A stretch of 64,000 nucleotides of DNA from positions 4,340,001 through 4,404,000 of the forward strand of contig NZ_CP186694.1 of assembly GCF_049532965.1 (NCBI RefSeq), written 5' to 3'. The first letter of the stretch is position 1. Every line of letters starts with the position of its first letter. Shown one piece after another: positions 7,750 to 16,712 of this stretch. The notes below the pieces were generated by a model. The model saw only the letters and a program-made list of their open reading frames with translations. It did not search any database and was not told where the DNA came from. This DNA comes from Roseateles sp049532965. Its GTDB lineage: Bacteria > Pseudomonadota > Gammaproteobacteria > Burkholderiales > Burkholderiaceae_C. Made by a program: the position numbers and the translations under genes.

Positions 7750-8067
7750 TCAGTGACGGCTGCCGCTGCGGTGAAAGGCCGGACGGTGATGGGTGAGCGC
7801 GGCGGCGTGACCGTGGATGTCGTGCGCTGCCGGGCGCGGAATGCCGACAGGCCGCGGCGCGTGAGGCACCGGCTTGCGCGCGCCTGGCTCGGCGTCTGCG
7901 GCCCGCTCCGCGGGCATGCCGGGATCGAGATCGTCGGATCCCGTGTCACCGGGCAGGTGGCGGAGCTGGTCCATCCACCAGACCTTCAGCCAGTCCATGC
8001 GCAGCGTGGCGATCACCACCAGCGCCAGCAGCACGGCCCAAAGCGTCCATAACCACAAGTGGGACAT
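7750..8067 (-). CDS. Short membrane-anchored hypothetical protein
   Basis: 105 residues with one clear N-terminal transmembrane segment (WLWTLWAVLLALVVIATL, residues 4-21) followed by a Pro/Ala/His-rich hydrophilic tail with no recognisable domain. It lies 65 bases upstream of the adenosyltransferase on the same strand and may be cotranscribed with it. Function unknown. The composition of the tail is not distinctive, so the exact C-terminal extent as a functional protein is less certain than the membrane anchor. Confidence 0.6.
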   Translation of the reverse strand: MSHLWLWTLWAVLLALVVIATLRMDWLKVWWMDQLRHLPGDTGSDDLDPGMPAERAADAEPGARKPVPHAPRPVGIPRPAAHDIHGHAAALTHHRPAFHRSGSRH

Positions 8068-8246
8068 GGCGGCCTCCTCGTGTCGCGCGAGCGGTCGCGC
8101 GGTCTGACGATGCTGTCACTGTGCGCGCCGTGGCGCAAGCGCCGCGATGAAAGTGAATGCGACGGTGGCGCTTCCTAGAATCGGCGGACACAAGCCCGGC
8201 GGGCTGCGCGTTCGCAGCGACGGAACGGGCGCAACAGGAGACAGCG

Positions 8247-9668
8247 ATGAACGCGCCTTGGGAACCCGGAGAGCATCAACCGACCTATGCGCCGAGGCCG
8301 ATGCCCGCGGCGATGCTGGACGCCTTGAAGGCGCGCTTCGGGGACCGCTGCAGCACGGCGATGGCGCTGTGCGAGCAGCACGGTCGCGATGAATCGCCTT
8401 TCGACGTGCCGCCCCCGGAGGCGGTGGTCTTCGCCGACAGCAACGAGGACGTGGCGGCGGTACTGGCGCTGGCCAATGCGCATCGTGTGCCCGTCATCCC
8501 TTACGGCGCGGGCACGTCGCTCGAGGGCCACCTGCTGGCGGTGCAGGGTGGCGTGAGCCTGGACCTGTCGCGCATGAACCGGATCCTCAGCGTCCAGGCC
8601 GACGACCTGACCGTGACGGTGCAGGCCGGCGTGACGCGCAACCAGCTGAACGCCGAGATTCGCCACCAGGGCCTGTTCTTCCCGATCGACCCCGGGGCCG
8701 ATGCGTCGATCGGTGGCATGTCCGCCACGCGCGCCAGCGGCACGAACGCGGTGCGCTACGGCACGATGAAGGAGAACGTGCTCGGGCTCACGGTGGCGAC
8801 GCCGGATGGCCGCCTGGTCCGCACCGGGTCCCGTGCGCGCAAGAGCAGTGCGGGCTACGACCTGACGCGTCTGTATGTCGGCAGCGAAGGCACGCTCGGC
8901 GCGATCTGCGATGTCACCTTGCGGCTGTACCCGCTGCCGGAGGCGGTGTCAGCGGCGGTGTGTTCATTCGACACCATCGATGCGGCGGTCCGGACGACGA
9001 TCGCGATCATCCAGATGGGCGTGCCGATCGCGCGGTGCGAACTGCTCGATGCGCATGCGGTCCGCGCGGTCAACCGGCATGACAAGCTGAGCCTGCGAGA
9101 AGCGCCGATGTTGCTGATGGAGTTCCACGGCTCGCCGGCCAGCGTCGCGGAGCAGGCGGCGGTGGTTCAGGAGATTGCCGCCGAACAGGGCGGAACCGGT
9201 TTCGAATGGGCGACGACGCCGGAGGAGCGCACACGCTTGTGGACGGCTCGGCATCACGCCTACCTGTCAGCGCTGCAGACCCGCCCGGGATGCCGTGCGG
9301 TGACGACGGACACCTGCGTGCCCATTTCGCGGCTGGCGGAGTCCATCCATGCCTCGGTCGAGGAAGTGGAAGCGAGCGGACTGCCGTACTTCATCGTCGG
9401 CCACGTGGGCGACGGGAACTTCCACATGGGCTACCTGATCGATCCCGAGGTGCCGTCCGAGCGCGAGACCGCCGAGCGCCTCAGCGCGCAAATGGTTGGG
9501 CGCGCGATCCGGCTCGACGGCACTTGCACCGGCGAGCACGGCATCGGCCTGCACAAGCAGGACTTCCTGCGGCAGGAAGCGGGCGAGGAGGCCGTCGATC
9601 AGATGCGAGCGCTCAAGCGAGCGCTCGATCCGAACAACATCATGAATCCGGGGAAGATCTTCGGCTGA
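8247..9668 (+). CDS. FAD-binding D-lactate/glycolate-type dehydrogenase
   Basis: 473 residues of the vanillyl-alcohol-oxidase/GlcD family. The FAD-binding PCMH domain shows VIPYGAGTSLEGH and PGADASIGGMSATRASGTNAVRYGTMKENVLGL. The C-terminal substrate cap shows VGHVGDGNFHMGYL with metal-binding histidines and TCTGEHGIGLHKQDFL. It most resembles cytochrome-linked D-lactate dehydrogenase, but GlcD-like 2-hydroxyacid dehydrogenases share these motifs, so the substrate is not settled. The start is the ATG at 8247 behind AGGAGA. No GlcE or GlcF partner is adjacent, which favours the stand-alone D-lactate type. Confidence 0.87.
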   Translation: MNAPWEPGEHQPTYAPRPMPAAMLDALKARFGDRCSTAMALCEQHGRDESPFDVPPPEAVVFADSNEDVAAVLALANAHRVPVIPYGAGTSLEGHLLAVQGGVSLDLSRMNRILSVQADDLTVTVQAGVTRNQLNAEIRHQGLFFPIDPGADASIGGMSATRASGTNAVRYGTMKENVLGLTVATPDGRLVRTGSRARKSSAGYDLTRLYVGSEGTLGAICDVTLRLYPLPEAVSAAVCSFDTIDAAVRTTIAIIQMGVPIARCELLDAHAVRAVNRHDKLSLREAPMLLMEFHGSPASVAEQAAVVQEIAAEQGGTGFEWATTPEERTRLWTARHHAYLSALQTRPGCRAVTTDTCVPISRLAESIHASVEEVEASGLPYFIVGHVGDGNFHMGYLIDPEVPSERETAERLSAQMVGRAIRLDGTCTGEHGIGLHKQDFLRQEAGEEAVDQMRALKRALDPNNIMNPGKIFG

Positions 9669-11267
9669 TCAATGCGGCGGCGGCGGCACGCTCCAGCGCC
9701 GCGTGACATCCCCGCGGGCGTTCACGCTCTCGAGGTGGACGCCGAAACCCCAGAGCCGGGCGACATGCTTGAGCACCTCCTGCGCGTCATCGTGCAGCGG
9801 CCGGTCCAGGTGCTGCTGATGTCGCAACGTCAATGAACGGTCCCCGCGCAGGTTCACGTTCCAGACCTGGATGTTGGGCTCGCGCGTGGAGAGGTCGTAC
9901 TGCCGCGACAAGGTCTGCCGCACATGTTGGTAGCCCTGTTCATCGTGGATCGCCGAGATCTCGTACTCGGCCTGGTGCTCGTCGTCGAGGATCGAGAACA
10001 GCCGGAAGTCCCGCATCATCTTCGGACTCAGGTACTGCGCGATGAAGCTCTCGTCCTTGAAGTTGCGCATCGCGTGGTCCAGCGTCGGCAACCAGTCCGT
10101 GCCGGCGATCGCCGGGAACCACTCCCGGTCCTCGTCGGTCGGGTTCTCGCAGATGCGCTTGATGTCCGTGTACATCGCAAAGCCCAGCGCGTACGGATTG
10201 ATCTGCGCCATCGGCGGTTGCGCCACCACGTTGGTGTGCGACTTCAACCACTCGATCATCATCCCGTCCGACAGGTAGCCGTCGTCGTACATGGTGTTGA
10301 GCAGCTTGTGGTGCCAGAAGGTGGCCCAGCCCTCGTTCATCACCTGGGTCTGGCGCTGCGGATAGAAGTACTGCGCGATCTTGCGCACGATCCGCACGAG
10401 CTCCCGCTGCCACGGCTCCAGCAGCGGTGCGTTCTTCTCAATGAAGTACAGCAGGTTCTCTTGCGGCTCTTCAGGGAAGCGCCGCTTCTCTTCCGCCTTC
10501 GCCTCGTCCTCGGGGCGCCGCGGCAGCGTGCGCCACAGGTCGTTCACCTGCTGCTGCGCGTAGGCCTCGCGGTCCTTGCGCATCGCCTGCTCCTGCGCCA
10601 GCGACAGCTTCGCCGGCCGCCGGTAGCGGTCCACCCCATGGTTCATCAGCGCGTGGCAGGAGTCCAGCGTCGCTTCCACCGCGTCCAGGCCATGGCGTTG
10701 CTCGCAGTCGGCGACGTAGTTCTTCGCGTAGACCAGGTAGTCGATGATCGACGACGCATCGGTCCACATCCGGAACAGGTAGTTGTTCTTGAAGAAGCTG
10801 TTGTGCCCATAGCAGGCATGCGCGATTACCAGCGCCTGCATCGCCATGGTGTTCTCTTCCATCAGGTAGGCGATGCACGGGTCAGAGTTGATGACGATCT
10901 CGTAGGCCAGCCCCATCTGGCCGCGCTTGTAGTGGCGCTCGGTGGCGATGAACTCCTTGCCGTAGCTCCAGTGGCGGTAGTTCACCGGCATGCCGACCGA
11001 CGCATAGGCATCCATCATCTGCTCGGCGGTGATGACCTCCAGCTGGTTGGGGTAGGTGTCCAGTCCGTAGCGTTCGGCGGTCTGGCGGATGACCTCGTGG
11101 TACTCCTCGATCAGGTCGAAGGTCCAGTCACTGGGAGAGGGCAGCGGACGTTCAGGCCGCTTCTCCAACGGACGCATCTGGGTCAGCGGCGCCCGCACCC
11201 GGCGGCCGCCGTACTCGTTCGCGCCGACGCCGATGCCCACGTTGCGACGGTTTTCCAGACTGCTCAT
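9669..11267 (-). CDS. spoVR: SpoVR family protein
   Basis: 532 residues matching the SpoVR/YcgB family over its length, for example GMPVNYRHWSYGKEF, AHACYGHNSFFKNNYLF and MNEGWATFWHHKLLN. In Bacillus the family is tied to spore cortex formation. In proteobacteria it is a stationary-phase/stress gene that travels with prkA and yeaH, exactly as here (22 bases after yeaH). Molecular function is not established. It ends directly against the stop of the convergent dehydrogenase gene with no spacer, so there is no room for an independent terminator. Confidence 0.95.
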   Translation of the reverse strand: MSSLENRRNVGIGVGANEYGGRRVRAPLTQMRPLEKRPERPLPSPSDWTFDLIEEYHEVIRQTAERYGLDTYPNQLEVITAEQMMDAYASVGMPVNYRHWSYGKEFIATERHYKRGQMGLAYEIVINSDPCIAYLMEENTMAMQALVIAHACYGHNSFFKNNYLFRMWTDASSIIDYLVYAKNYVADCEQRHGLDAVEATLDSCHALMNHGVDRYRRPAKLSLAQEQAMRKDREAYAQQQVNDLWRTLPRRPEDEAKAEEKRRFPEEPQENLLYFIEKNAPLLEPWQRELVRIVRKIAQYFYPQRQTQVMNEGWATFWHHKLLNTMYDDGYLSDGMMIEWLKSHTNVVAQPPMAQINPYALGFAMYTDIKRICENPTDEDREWFPAIAGTDWLPTLDHAMRNFKDESFIAQYLSPKMMRDFRLFSILDDEHQAEYEISAIHDEQGYQHVRQTLSRQYDLSTREPNIQVWNVNLRGDRSLTLRHQQHLDRPLHDDAQEVLKHVARLWGFGVHLESVNARGDVTRRWSVPPPPH

Positions 11268-11289
11268 GTGATGCCCTCCAGCTCCGCGC

Positions 11290-12579
11290 TCAGGCGGCAG
11301 CCCCTTCCTTCTTGAACAGGTCGCGGAAGACCGGATAGATCTGCCCGACCTCTACCGCCTTGCGCATCGCGAAGTGAGGAACCTCCTCCTCGAGCTTCGC
11401 GTACTCCTCCCACAGGTTCTGCTCGGCCTCCGCCACCTGCACATAGGCGTAGTAGCGGCACAGCGGAAGGATCTTGTCGGCCAGCAGTTCGCGGCAGCGG
11501 CCGCTGTCGTGGTGCCAGTTGTCGCCGTCGCTGGCCTGCGCGCCGTAGATGTTCCAGTCGCCGGCCGGGTAACGCGCCCGGATGATTTCCTCCATCAGCA
11601 CCAGCGCCGAGGACACCACGGTGCCGCCCGTCTCCGTCGCATGGAAGAAGTTCTGCTCGTCGACCTCCTGCGCCTGCGTGTGATGGCGGATGAAGACGAC
11701 CTCGATCTTCTCGTAATGCCGGGTCAGGAACAGGTACAGCAGGATGAAGAAGCGCTTGGCCAGATCCTTGCGGCTCTCGTCCATCGAGCCGGACACATCC
11801 ATCAGGCAGAACATCACCGCGCGCGTGGTGGGCTGCGGCACCTTGATGCGGTTGCGGAATCGCAGGTCGATCGGGTCGAGGAACGGGATGCTGGAGATGC
11901 GCTGGCGCAGCAGCACGATGCGCGCCTCGGTCTCGGCGATCAGCGCCTGCACCTCGGGCCGCCGCCCGTCCTCTTCCTGGCGCAAGGTCTGCAGGCGGGC
12001 CTCGAGCTCGCTCAGCTCGCGCCGCTTGTCCATGCCCAGGGCGATGCGCCGTCCGAGCGCGCCGCGCATCGAGCGCACGACGTGCAGGTTGGTCGGCGTG
12101 CCGTCGGTGACGTAGCCGGCGCGCACGGTCTTGAACTCGGGCGTTTCGGCCAGTGTCGTGCGGGCGAGGTTGGGCAGCGCCAGGTCCTCGAAGAAGACCT
12201 GCATGAACTCCTCCTTGCTGAGGTGGAAGACGAAGTCGTCCTCCCCTTCGCCGGAGTCGCTCGCCTGCGAGCCGCCACCGCCGCCCTGGCCGCCTTGCGG
12301 CTTGCCGATGCGATCGCCCTTGATGTGCTCGGTGTTGCCGGGCCGCACCACCTCCCGGATGCCGCCGTCGCCGTGGCTGAACACCGGCTCGCTCAGGTCG
12401 CGCTTGGGGATGTGCACATCCTCGCCGCGCTCCATGTCCCGGATACCGCGCTTGTCCACGGCGCGGCGCACGGCCTCGCGGATCTGGTCGCGGTAGCGGC
12501 GCAGGAAACGCTCTCGATTCCCGATCGACTTGTTCTTGCCCGACAGCCGTCTATCGATGATTTGTTGAAGGCCTGTCAT
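11290..12579 (-). CDS. yeaH: YeaH/YhbH family protein (DUF444, von Willebrand A-like)
   Basis: 429 residues with the family start TGLQQIIDRRLSGKNKSIGNRERFLRRYRDQIREAV. A VWA-like fold with a MIDAS-type DVSGSMDESRKD lies around residue 265. The middle gene of the conserved prkA-yeaH-spoVR operon, 30 bases downstream of prkA. It is thought to work with the PrkA kinase in nitrogen-starvation and stationary-phase responses in enterobacteria. A Gly/Gln-rich linker sits at about residues 90-105. Confidence 0.95.
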   Translation of the reverse strand: MTGLQQIIDRRLSGKNKSIGNRERFLRRYRDQIREAVRRAVDKRGIRDMERGEDVHIPKRDLSEPVFSHGDGGIREVVRPGNTEHIKGDRIGKPQGGQGGGGGSQASDSGEGEDDFVFHLSKEEFMQVFFEDLALPNLARTTLAETPEFKTVRAGYVTDGTPTNLHVVRSMRGALGRRIALGMDKRRELSELEARLQTLRQEEDGRRPEVQALIAETEARIVLLRQRISSIPFLDPIDLRFRNRIKVPQPTTRAVMFCLMDVSGSMDESRKDLAKRFFILLYLFLTRHYEKIEVVFIRHHTQAQEVDEQNFFHATETGGTVVSSALVLMEEIIRARYPAGDWNIYGAQASDGDNWHHDSGRCRELLADKILPLCRYYAYVQVAEAEQNLWEEYAKLEEEVPHFAMRKAVEVGQIYPVFRDLFKKEGAAA

Positions 12580-12609
12580 GAGGGACCCTTCCGGTGAACT
12601 TCGTTCGAC

Positions 12610-14532
12610 TTAGCTGGACTTCCTCACGCGCAGATACCACTCGCAGAGCAGGCGCACCTGCTTCGGCGTGTAGCCCTTGTCGACCATGCGCTGCACGAAG
12701 TTCTCGTGCTTCTTGGCCTCGTCGGCGCTCGCCTTGGCATTGAAGCTGATGACCGGCAGCAGCTCTTCGGTGTTGGAGAACATCTTCTTCTCGATGACCG
12801 TCCGCAGCTTCTCGTAGCTGGTCCACGTCGGGTTCTTGCCAGCGTTGTTGGCCCGGGCCCGCAGCACGAAGTTCACGATCTCGTTGCGGAAGTCCTTCGG
12901 GTTGCTGATGCCGGCCGGCTTCTCGATCTTCTCGAGCTCCGCGTTCAGGGCCGAGCGGTCGAACACCTCGCCGGTGTCGGTGTCGCGGTACTCCTGGTCC
13001 TGGATCCAGTAGTCGGCGTAGGTGACGTAGCGGTCGAAGATGTTCTGGCCGTACTCGCTGTAGCTCTCGAGGTAGGCCGTCTGGATCTCCTTGCCGATGA
13101 ACTCGGCATAGCGCGGTGCGAGGATCTCCTTGATGAAGCCGACGAACTTCTGCTCGGCCTCCTGTGGGAACTGCTCGCGCTCGATCTGCTGTTCCAGCAC
13201 GTACATCAGGTGCACCGGGTTGGCGGCGACCTCCGTCGAGTCGAAGTTGAAGACCTTGGACAGGATCTTGTACGCGAAGCGCGTCGAGATGCCCGCCATG
13301 CCTTCGTCGACGCCAGCGTAGTCGCGGTACTCCTGGATGGACTTGGCCTTGGGATCGGTGTCCTTGAGGTTCTCGCCGTCGTAGATCTGCATCTTGCTGA
13401 AGATGCTCGAGTTCTCCGGATCCTTCAGCCGCGTGAGCACCGCGAACTGCGCCATCATCTTCAGCGTGCCCGGGGCGCACTTGGCCTCGGCCAGCGACGA
13501 GTTGCGGATCAGCTTCTCGTAGATCTTCACCTCCTCGCTGACGCGCAGGCAGTAGGGCACCTTGACGATGTAGATGCGGTCGAGGAAGGCCTCGTTGTTC
13601 TTGTTGTTGCGGAAGCTCTTCCACTCGCTCTCGTTGCTGTGGGCCAGCACGATGCCGTCGAACGGAATGGCGCCGAAGCCTTCGGTGCCCTTGAAGTTGC
13701 CTTCCTGCGTCGCCGTCAGCAGCGGGTGCAGCACCTTGATCGGCGCCTTGAACATCTCGACGAACTCCAGCAGGCCCTGGTTGGCCAGGCACAGGCCGCC
13801 GGAATAGCTGTAGGCATCAGGATCATCCTGCGCATAGGTCTCGAGCTTGCGGATGTCGACCTTGCCCACCAGGGAGCTGATGTCCTGGTTGTTCTCGTCG
13901 CCTGGCTCGGTCTTGGCGACGCCGATCTGCTTGAGCATGCTCGGCAGCCGCTTGACGACCCTGAACTTGCGGATGTCGCCCCCGAACTCGTCGAGCCGCT
14001 TCACCGCCCATGGGCTGAGGATGCGGTTCAGGTAGCGGCGCGGGATGCCGTACTCGCGCTCGAGCAGCGGACCGTCCTCGACCGGATCGAACAGCCCGAG
14101 CGGGCTCTCGTTCACCGGGCTGTCCTTCAGCGCGTAGAACGGCACGTGTTCCATCAGCTGCTTGAGCCGCTCCGCGATGGAGCTCTTGCCGCCGCCGACC
14201 GGGCCCAGCAAGTACAGGATCTGCTTCTTTTCCTCCAGGCCCTGCGCGGCGTGGCGGAAGTAGCTGACCACCTGCTCGATCGCGTCCTCCATGCCGAAGA
14301 ATTCGGCGAAGGCGGGATAGATCTTGATGACCTTGTTCTGGAAGATGCGCGACAGCCGCGGGTCGTTGCGCGTGTCCAGCATCTGGGGCTCGCCGATCGC
14401 CTTGAGCATGCGCTCGGCGGCCGTGGCGTAGGCGAGGGGATTGCGCTTGCATTCGTCGAGGTATTCCTCGAGCGTGAGTTCCTCGACCTTGCTGCGTTCG
14501 TAGCGAGCCGCGAAATGGCTGATCACATCCAT
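12610..14532 (-). CDS. prkA: PrkA family serine protein kinase
   Basis: 640 residues, the usual PrkA/YeaG length. The N-terminal AAA-like domain carries a P-loop (LLGPVGGGKSSIAERL, about residues 106-121) and the C-terminal PrkA domain follows. The frame is open to 14628, but the ATG at 14532 is preceded by GGAGGTCAGC and starts with the family N terminus MDVISHFAARYERSK. PrkA phosphorylates serine/threonine substrates and is induced by starvation. First gene of the prkA-yeaH-spoVR operon. Confidence 0.96.
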   Translation of the reverse strand: MDVISHFAARYERSKVEELTLEEYLDECKRNPLAYATAAERMLKAIGEPQMLDTRNDPRLSRIFQNKVIKIYPAFAEFFGMEDAIEQVVSYFRHAAQGLEEKKQILYLLGPVGGGKSSIAERLKQLMEHVPFYALKDSPVNESPLGLFDPVEDGPLLEREYGIPRRYLNRILSPWAVKRLDEFGGDIRKFRVVKRLPSMLKQIGVAKTEPGDENNQDISSLVGKVDIRKLETYAQDDPDAYSYSGGLCLANQGLLEFVEMFKAPIKVLHPLLTATQEGNFKGTEGFGAIPFDGIVLAHSNESEWKSFRNNKNNEAFLDRIYIVKVPYCLRVSEEVKIYEKLIRNSSLAEAKCAPGTLKMMAQFAVLTRLKDPENSSIFSKMQIYDGENLKDTDPKAKSIQEYRDYAGVDEGMAGISTRFAYKILSKVFNFDSTEVAANPVHLMYVLEQQIEREQFPQEAEQKFVGFIKEILAPRYAEFIGKEIQTAYLESYSEYGQNIFDRYVTYADYWIQDQEYRDTDTGEVFDRSALNAELEKIEKPAGISNPKDFRNEIVNFVLRARANNAGKNPTWTSYEKLRTVIEKKMFSNTEELLPVISFNAKASADEAKKHENFVQRMVDKGYTPKQVRLLCEWYLRVRKSS

Positions 14533-15044
14533 GCTGACCTCCAGAGTAGTTCGTGGGGAGGCGATGCGCGTCCGGGCGACAACGGACCTCGCATCGTCCA
14601 GGAAGTTCTGGCGACGTCCATGACCCAAGGCGTCATCAGAGCTTTCCGAGCTCAGCGTGCTTTCAGCAAACGGCCAGCCTATGCTGGTCCAAAGACCGCC
14701 GCCCTTGAAATGCCTGTGCGGACAACCTCGAAGACGGTGCGGCTTTGGAGGCCCATGCTACGCCCATCGAGAGCGATGCGCGATAGCAAGACGTGACCCC
14801 GTTGTACTCCCTCATCCAACGTCTGTGAAGCGTTGCCGTTGACGATCCCCCGTGTGTGGGGCACCTGTGGGAAGTACGAAGAAGACAGCGCGCCTCCCGC
14901 GTGCCATCCTCTTCGTTTCGATCTGCAACCGGCGCGGCGCGTGGCCGCGAGGCGATCGGAAAACCCCTCGGGAAGGGGGCTCATGCCAGCCCTTTCGAGG
15001 GGCTTCGGCGGCCAGCGACGGGCCGCCGGTGCGGCACCGGGCGC
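14533..15044. other. Intergenic region upstream of prkA and downstream of parB
   Basis: About 510 bases without a convincing gene; the open frames here are short and lack family similarity. The side near prkA must hold its promoter, and a short inverted repeat CCAGC-CTAT-GCTGG lies at about 14681-14694. I looked for a sigma-54 pattern (TGGC...TTGC with proper spacing) and did not find a good one. The parB-proximal end holds a strong terminator, annotated separately. Confidence 0.5.
14960..15002 (-). terminator. Rho-independent terminator downstream of parB
   Basis: Read on the minus strand, CCCCTCG...CCCTTCCCGAGGGG forms a hairpin whose arms pair over about 12 bases, followed by TTTT. It begins about 40 bases after the parB stop. 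The A-run at 14960-14963 on the plus strand is the U-tract of the transcript. Confidence 0.75.
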
Positions 15045-15953
15045 CTACTCTTCCGAGCCCGGCGGACGCAGCTTTTGCAGCAAGCCGTTCAATTCGTCGA
15101 GCGATCCGAAGCTGATCGCGACCTCGCCCTGCTCGCCGCGCTTGGTCTTCTTCCTGACGCGGATTTCCACCTGCGCGGTCAGCAGGTCCGAGAGCTCTTC
15201 CTCGAGCCGCCGGACGTCGCGGCTCTTGTCCGCCTTCACCCGCAGCAACGGAGCCTGCCGCCCCGCGCCCTGCTGGCGCTGCACGAGCTTCTCCGCCTCG
15301 CGGACGCTGAGCTTCTTGGCGGCGATTTCGGTCGCGCTGGTGATCTGATGGGCGCCATCGAGCGCCAGCAGCGCGCGGGCATGACCCATGTCGATGTCGC
15401 CCGCCATCAGCATGTGCTGGACCGGCTCGGCCAGGTTCAGCAGGCGCAGCAGGTTGGACGCCGCGCTGCGCGAGCGTCCGACGGCCTGCGCCGCCTGGTC
15501 GTGGGTCAGGCCGAATTCATCGACCAGCCGCTTCAGGCCCTGCGCTTCTTCCAGCGCGTTAAGGTCCTCGCGCTGGATGTTCTCGATCAGCGCCATCGCC
15601 GCGGCCGCTTCGTCGGGCACCGGCTTGACCAGCACCGGCACCTCGGCCAGCCCCGCCAGCTTCGCGGCGCGGAAGCGCCGTTCACCCGCGATGATCTCGT
15701 AGCGGACCGCACCGTTCGGCGCGATCGGGCGCACCAGGATCGGCTGCATGATCCCCTGCGCCTTGATGCTCTCGGCCAGTTCGTACAACGAGCCCTCGTC
15801 CATGCGCGTGCGCGGCTGGTACTTGCCGGCCTGCATCTGCGCCAGCGGCAGCACGCCGGGTTCGCCCTCGCGGATCGCGGGAGCGTCGCTCACTTTGGGG
15901 CCCAGCAGGGCCTCCAGGCCCATGCCCAGGCCCTTGGGTTTCTTTGTCGCCAT
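15045..15953 (-). CDS. parB: Chromosome-partitioning protein ParB
   Basis: About 302 residues. The start is set at the ATG opening MATKKPKGLGMGLEALLG, the usual ParB N terminus with the ParA-stimulating basic patch. The CTPase motif AGERRFRAA is present, followed by the helix-turn-helix LTHDQAAQAVGRSRSAASNLLRLL that reads parS. A C-terminal dimerisation region follows a charged linker. It binds the two parS sites found in rsmG and mnmG and works with ParA in origin segregation. It lies about 3 kb from parA instead of next to it. Confidence 0.97.
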   Translation of the reverse strand: MATKKPKGLGMGLEALLGPKVSDAPAIREGEPGVLPLAQMQAGKYQPRTRMDEGSLYELAESIKAQGIMQPILVRPIAPNGAVRYEIIAGERRFRAAKLAGLAEVPVLVKPVPDEAAAAMALIENIQREDLNALEEAQGLKRLVDEFGLTHDQAAQAVGRSRSAASNLLRLLNLAEPVQHMLMAGDIDMGHARALLALDGAHQITSATEIAAKKLSVREAEKLVQRQQGAGRQAPLLRVKADKSRDVRRLEEELSDLLTAQVEIRVRKKTKRGEQGEVAISFGSLDELNGLLQKLRPPGSEE

Positions 15954-16028
15954 GGGGCGCGATTCTCCGCGATTCCTTGTGGTTGCCTGAGCCACTCCCT
16001 GCCGCAGGCCCGGCATCGGGGCGGGCGG

Positions 16029-16643
16029 TCAGCCGGCGAGCCGCTGCAGCATGGCGCGGCCTTCCGGCCAGGCACCCAGCCCGGACGCCGCGTTGATGTG
16101 CCCCAGGGCCCCGGCGAGGACGAACCCCGCGCCCCAATCCGCCGCCATGCCGGCCGCGCGCTCGGGGGTGCAGAAGGGATCGTTGCTCGACGCGACGACC
16201 ACGGCCGGGAACGGCAGGCGAGGGCGCCGGATCGGCCGCCAGTTGTGCAATTGCGGCGGCGTGTCGTCGCGCTCCGTGTCGGGCGGCGCGACCAGCAGCG
16301 CACCGGCCACGAGCCGCGTGTGGGCGGAGTGTTCCGCCCAGGCCGCCACGAGCTGGCAGCCCAGGCTGTGCGCCACCAGCAGGGCCGGATGGCCGTTCAG
16401 GCGCGCATCCTGCTGGAGCACCTCGTCGAGCCGCGCCATCCAGTCGCCGCGGCGGGGCCATTCCCAGTCGTTCTGTTCGACGCGGGTGTCGCCGTGCAGG
16501 CGCTGCCAGGCGCTTTGCCAGTGGTCGGGGTCGGAGTTCAGCCAGCCCGGCAGCAGGTAGACCGGTCGCCCGGAAAGGGGGGCGATGGGTAGGTCCGCAG
16601 GGGGGATGTCGCGGTCATTCGACGGAGTGGCATGGGGTGACAT
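16029..16643 (-). CDS. RBBP9/YdeN family alpha/beta hydrolase
   Basis: 204 residues. PVYLLPGWLNSDPDHWQSAWQ is the family's first strand. The nucleophile elbow is VAHSLGC, the acid is in ASSNDPFC, and the histidine is in GALGHINAASGLG, completing a Ser-Asp-His triad. These small serine hydrolases are cytosolic and mostly uncharacterised. It lies directly upstream of parB on the same strand with a 75-base gap, so parB is probably read from this promoter. It is divergent from argC across about 70 bases. Confidence 0.88.
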   Translation of the reverse strand: MSPHATPSNDRDIPPADLPIAPLSGRPVYLLPGWLNSDPDHWQSAWQRLHGDTRVEQNDWEWPRRGDWMARLDEVLQQDARLNGHPALLVAHSLGCQLVAAWAEHSAHTRLVAGALLVAPPDTERDDTPPQLHNWRPIRRPRLPFPAVVVASSNDPFCTPERAAGMAADWGAGFVLAGALGHINAASGLGAWPEGRAMLQRLAG

Positions 16644-16712
16644 CGGTTGGCCTTATGCTTCGCGCTTTCTTCGGGAAGGGTCCCGGAGGCAGCGGATTTT
16701 GCAGGAGCGGCG

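Noticed and set aside
14533..14700. A sigma-54 promoter for the prkA operon
   Set aside because: TGGC and TTGC elements occur on the minus strand, but with a three-base spacing that does not fit TGGCAC-N5-TTGC.
12706..14796. A 696-residue plus-strand frame opposite prkA
   Set aside because: Antisense shadow of prkA; Leu/Val/Asp/His-biased composition and no motif.
14679..14984. A 101-residue minus-strand frame upstream of prkA
   Set aside because: No family similarity and no ribosome binding site, and it overlaps the terminator of parB.
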